From Pseudoscleropodium purum (lineage: Eukaryota; Streptophyta; Bryopsida; Hypnales; Brachytheciaceae), in assembly GCA_963969395.1 (NCBI GenBank), contig OZ017797.1:40920001-40984000 (forward strand): a stretch of DNA of 64,000 nucleotides. Reading direction: 5' to 3'. The translations under genes and the position numbers were made by a program. A model generated the notes under the pieces. That model did not search any database, was not told the origin of the DNA, and saw only the letters and a program-made list of their open reading frames with translations. Shown here piece by piece: positions 60,070-64,000 of the stretch (the stretch's first letter is position 1; the number at the start of each line of letters is the position of its first letter).

Positions 60070-61756
60070 TTCCATGGAGCTTCAGTTCATGTATATTATT
60101 CCAATAATTATGTTTACTAATGAAGATCAAGTTCTTCGAAACTATTTCATGAGTTGGACAGAGGCATCGATGACACTTTTGCATTTTAAGCACATTCGGC
60201 ATTTGTGTATTGTATTTTTAGTGAAACAGTTAACCCTATAAGATCAGAGTCTATGACTTCACAGTGAAACCTCAAAATCGTTCACTATGTATTCTCCATT
60301 TTACCACCAAGATAAGCCATCCTATTGGCACCATTATTTACTACTTGTGCACATTTTAAAAGTTGAAATGTCTTATTGGTTATTAAGGCCCGTTCTCACT
60401 TGGGCGTAGCTCAGATGAAAGAGCGAAGATTGGTGTCATTAAATCTGGGGGTATTCACACCATGTAGGAGTATTAGTCCCCGAACCTACGTAGATGTCTA
60501 CCTAGCAAAGGTGCAAGCACGTGAAAAGGTGGTCTGCAAGTTCCTAAAACTCCAGCTTTACATGCTGCTTGTACATAGTTTTTCAATCTAAAGAAAATGT
60601 ACATTTGAGAATATTTAGGATCTCTAGTTGTGGTGTTTCATAGTAGCCGGCGTCAAGGCCCAGTACAAAACAACAGTTTTATGGATTGTTGGGCAAAAAG
60701 TTTGGTGTGGCTACCAGCTCCGTTTCAACAAATTTGTATTGCTGCCGTTTTGAAAGGGAAGATGACAACAACCAAGAACAAATTGGAACTGGGAATTTTT
60801 TGCAGTTCTTCAAGTGCCATCGTTGACGCCCTTTGCTTTGCACGTTGTTGTCAATATCATTCAACTATGAAGCTCATACTTGCATTCTAGAACTCACTGT
60901 GCATGCTCCTCTACAAATCAGCTTTTCATAAGTTGCTCTTCAATTCATGTATTACGATTTATTATTATTGTTCATTCAACTTTGTGAAGGAGATACGGAC
61001 ACTATAGTTTTGTTTTTAAACAATGCAAGTCCTACACTACATTAGCATGCACTGTGGACTTCTAAAATGCTACAAGTCAATTACCTTTTTGAAGTTTGCC
61101 ATCATATTCGTCAACATCATGTTTCTGCTGCTGGCCACTGCAGAAAATGTGTCATGACTCATGAGTTTCAATGCCTACTTTTGAATGCATGGCGTCTTTC
61201 CAGAAGAGCATGCTTCAATGCTTTCGAACATGGACCTTTCCTTCGCTTTTTGGTTGTCATTGAATGTACACAAACAACGTCATGGAGAATCATTTGAATG
61301 CACTTCCAGCTTTGAGCCTCCGTTCGTCCACTTTGAAAATACCTTTTGCCCACCCTATTTCCTCTGAAATCAAAGAACAGAACCTCCGACCGTGCAGTGC
61401 ACAAGTCATGATCTCACCCCAAAAACTGAAGGAAAAAACGATCATGAACAAAAAAAAACCTTTTGAATGCCCACAACAATCGCCTTAACACGCATCAGTC
61501 GAAGCCTCAATCCAATTTTTTTTTAAAACCTTCACAACTGAACGGAGAGTGCAAGTAGCGTACACGACCTCAAGTATGAGCCTGTTCCCTCATCCATTGG
61601 AATTTGCTTATCATAGCACAGGAAGTGAGAGCGACTGCAAATTGCAGAGAGAGAGGGAGAGAGAGGGAGGATTGCTGAGGGCAACTCCTAGAATAGAAGA
61701 TTGTGGTTGAAGAGTCCACCGCTGGAACAATGAAAGCAAAGTTCTTATAACAGGTA
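60070..61756. other. 3' flank of HBS1 and intergenic DNA
   Basis: The first few hundred bases likely hold the HBS1 3' untranslated region. Several frames of 60-86 codons occur at 60376-61488 on both strands, without motifs. A GA-rich microsatellite lies at about 61647-61670. No gene is called. Confidence 0.4.
60400..60460 (+). repeat. tRNA-like (A-box) remnant, possible SINE head
   Basis: GGGCGTAGCTCAGATGAAAG followed by AGCG resembles the 5' third of a tRNA gene: TAGCTCAGATGA fits the A box, and GCTC/GAGC would form the D stem. A weak B-box-like GGTATTCACACC follows about 30 bases later. No full cloverleaf can be drawn. It may be a decayed tRNA-derived SINE or coincidence. Confidence 0.3.
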
Positions 61757-62140
61757 TGGGAGCCGACCCATTTCTGATCAAACCCCCCCCCCCATTTCCA
61801 ACCTGTAGGTTGTTCCAATTCTGTGAAGTTGTGGCACAGTTCCCAGGGTGGTTGTGGTGCAAGATGATTGGTTGCGAGGCTTTCAATATTGCAATCAGCC
61901 CTTGGTTGATTTGCAACCAGCCTATGGTTGGAAATAGAAAAGCCTACATCAATAGTATAGGTTGTATAGTACAGTTCGACTAAACAATTCATAATAATTA
62001 TATTTTGAGCTAAATTTTTTTGGAAAATTATGTAATCCTTTTAAAATCTAATTCTATGTAAGGGAAAATTTCTGCATTTAGAAAACCTACACTCCATGTG
62101 TCCATAATTGCTTAAGTGGTTGGAAATGGCTAGGCTCTCA
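61757..62140. mobile_element. TA-flanked MITE (copy 2)
   Basis: 384 bases, same orientation as copy 1 in HBS1 intron 10 and highly similar throughout (for example GGTTGTATAGTACAGTTCG, TTATGTAATCCTTTTAAAAT). TA flanks at 61755-61756 and 62141-62142. It has an 11-C run (61783-61793) and a short internal duplication (GCAATCAGCCCTTGG then GCAACCAGCCTATGG) absent from copy 1. Its right end is slightly decayed (GGCTCTCA). Confidence 0.7.
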
Positions 62141-64000
62141 TATCCTTGGTGTAACTACTTCCACTTAGCCCAAGACTTATTTGCCTCGTTGGCAGATGCC
62201 ACGACATCCAAAAAATACAGAGCGCCATATGTGGGAACACATTGTTACTATCTATGCCCATGTAATATAGAACTTTAAAAAAAACCTTTTGTGAGGTACT
62301 TTTTCACTAACTTTTACTTTTTATCAAGTACTAGTAGTATAGGAGTTCATCCGTGGATAAGCCAACATAGCCTATCGTTAGTGCATCTAATGTCACTTTT
62401 AAAGTAGATTTAAGTCATGTGTATTAACTTAATGAATCATACCTGGAAACTTTATTCTTATACTTCTATTCTTTTTCTTTCTTTCTTTATTCCTAAGTTC
62501 TCTCAATTTGGTGGACAATCCATTACCACTAATGCAGATACAATGCTTTATGAGTCCCGGTCCTATATAGTATTCTAGAGTGGGCAACACATTTTTGGCA
62601 ACACGTCAAGCTAGGCAACATGTCTTATATATAGATGCAGCCTATGACCTAATCATATATATACAAGATAATATTTTTAAAATATACAAATAATTTTTTA
62701 ATTAACACATTTTTATGTGTTGGGCAATAGGGCCAATAATTGCTCTTTCTGAGCTTTTCAAATCTATGTGCAAAATGACTATACGTGGTAGTCTCAGTGG
62801 GCAATACGTCTAATATACAAGGTATAAAATGTTTAGGACAAAATATCAAATTCTTGGTCTTTGAACTTTCTCCTTTCTTTTAAGATTGGGCAACAAGTCT
62901 TAGGGCAATAGGTTCAAAACCATAGGGTGAGTCGTCCCTAAACATAGACAAACATATATCAACCACAAAGAACATATGATCTCACGTTTCCGTCCAATTC
63001 TAAATCCAAGATATGAATTATAAATTTTATTTTAGAAGTTGTAGGACAAATATTCCAAACGAGGTTCACGGCCCAAGGGCCGTTCTAAAAATTTGGACCC
63101 TTTTTTTTTTTTTATTTATTTATTTTTCGATCAATTCATCCAGATTTTAAGGTCAAAATTTCAATTTTATTAATGTAATTTAATTTATAGTCCGTAGGTC
63201 CTATTGCTGTACCAAAGATCCTAAGACCGTGCTATGAGGCCTATAGCTGTGGCAACACGTCTGAGCGAGTCGAAGGCAACAGGTCAAGGTATCGGGCCGC
63301 AACTAACTCAAATCCTTAAATTTTTTTCTCGTCGCAACCTCTTGCGACAGTACGAACTTGCGATCATCAAACCTGCGCCGAACTTCTCTGCAGCGAAGTA
63401 GCTGTTGCGACTCCCAATTCAAGTTCTGATTTCAAAAATTTATTTTGAATTTTGATTCAATTGAACAGTTTGATCTTTGCAACCCCACATCGATTGAATT
63501 CAGATCAACTCTGGAAATTTTGTGGGACAGGTATTGAATCCAAGCCAAACGTTGTAGTGCCAAGAAATTCGACCAAGTCTCGTTCTAATTTGTGGATAGA
63601 ATCAAAATTGCCGCATCTTCTCTGATCTGCTTCATAGCAGTAACCCCACAAGCTATCGCAATTTACCCAATTGCGTTGCGCCTTCTCTAGCAATCCCGAT
63701 TCAGAAATTGTCATGGATTACACTTGATGCAACAAATTTCTTCGTGATTGATTGTGGGTTGAATTTTAAGCATAGAAATCAGAGCTCCTATACCACTTTA
63801 GCAACCCGTCCGTCCAGGAGATGCGATAAATGCGATGTTGGCGCTTTACTTGCTATTCCTTTTCTACAGATCTTTGAATTTTGAATTTTGAATTGGACTG
63901 GTTGCTTTCGAGATCGCTAAAAATTTCACCACCCGCTCCGCATCATATTGCTTCTCTCGACACCAAACTCACCGACTTTACTTCACACAAATTCTTCTCT
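62141..64000. other. Repetitive intergenic DNA to the window end
   Basis: Between 62580 and 63290 short variants of GGCAACACGTC recur (62595, 62798, 62887, 63245, 63273). A T-rich run lies at about 63099-63125. From about 63300 the sequence is less AT-rich. A minus-strand open frame of 69 codons (63505-63714) begins MTISESGLLEKAQRNWVNCD; no family recognised. It could be an exon of a gene continuing past the window. Confidence 0.35.

Noticed and set aside
61064..61490. Overlapping open frames of 60-78 codons on both strands
   Set aside because: No motif, no splice partners and antisense overlap; treated as intergenic.
1..64000. CRISPR arrays, bacterial operons, rRNA genes
   Set aside because: No regularly spaced direct repeats, no ribosome-binding-site-led gene chains and no rRNA-like stretches were seen. 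The spliced plant-type genes exclude a bacterial origin.

Overview
This looks like nuclear DNA of a land plant. Three genes have typical GT-AG introns, all in coding phase, and encode plant-type proteins. Between them lies AT-rich DNA full of decayed transposons. The Ty3/gypsy remnant at the left end reads like elements common in mosses and other early land plants. A bryophyte is therefore my best guess, but it is an inference and nothing in the window fixes the species.

Layout. 1-5500: an old minus-strand Ty3/gypsy retrotransposon, itself interrupted by a TTAA-flanked element and a small inverted-repeat element. 7.5-10.7 kb: a five-exon plus-strand gene for a DUF212 (acid phosphatase/vanadium haloperoxidase-related) membrane protein. 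11.9-19.3 kb: AT-rich repeats, including TTAA-bounded elements, a long fold-back and a poly-G tract. 19.7-23.4 kb: less AT-rich unique DNA with no confident gene but a strong short hairpin. 24.4-29.6 kb: a 15-exon minus-strand gene for a secreted or ER-type amidohydrolase of the LAF3/YtcJ class. 30.6-36.5 kb: nested repeats. 36.6-39.5 kb: a GC-rich promoter region and a three-exon plus-strand gene for a small multi-span membrane protein. 39.6-53.6 kb: AT-rich repeats. 54.2-60.1 kb: an 11-exon plus-strand gene for the ribosome-rescue GTPase HBS1, with transposon-like insertions in introns 4 and 10. 60.1-64 kb: unique DNA, then AT-rich repeats.

The genes are functionally unrelated (membrane phosphatase-like protein, amidohydrolase, small membrane protein, translation quality control), as expected for a eukaryotic region. 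The exon structures of the DUF212, LAF3-like and HBS1 genes were assembled by hand; every junction keeps phase, and the totals are 179, 595 and 729 residues. The small membrane protein (229 residues) also splices in phase, but its family is uncertain.

I found no dramatic undescribed system. The best leads are: a set of TTAA-flanked CCCCTAAA-ended elements (piggyBac-like by target site); a fold-back with arms of about 210 bp; a compact microRNA-precursor-like hairpin; and a repeat unit that sits directly upstream of two different genes, one copy of which carries two further insertions.
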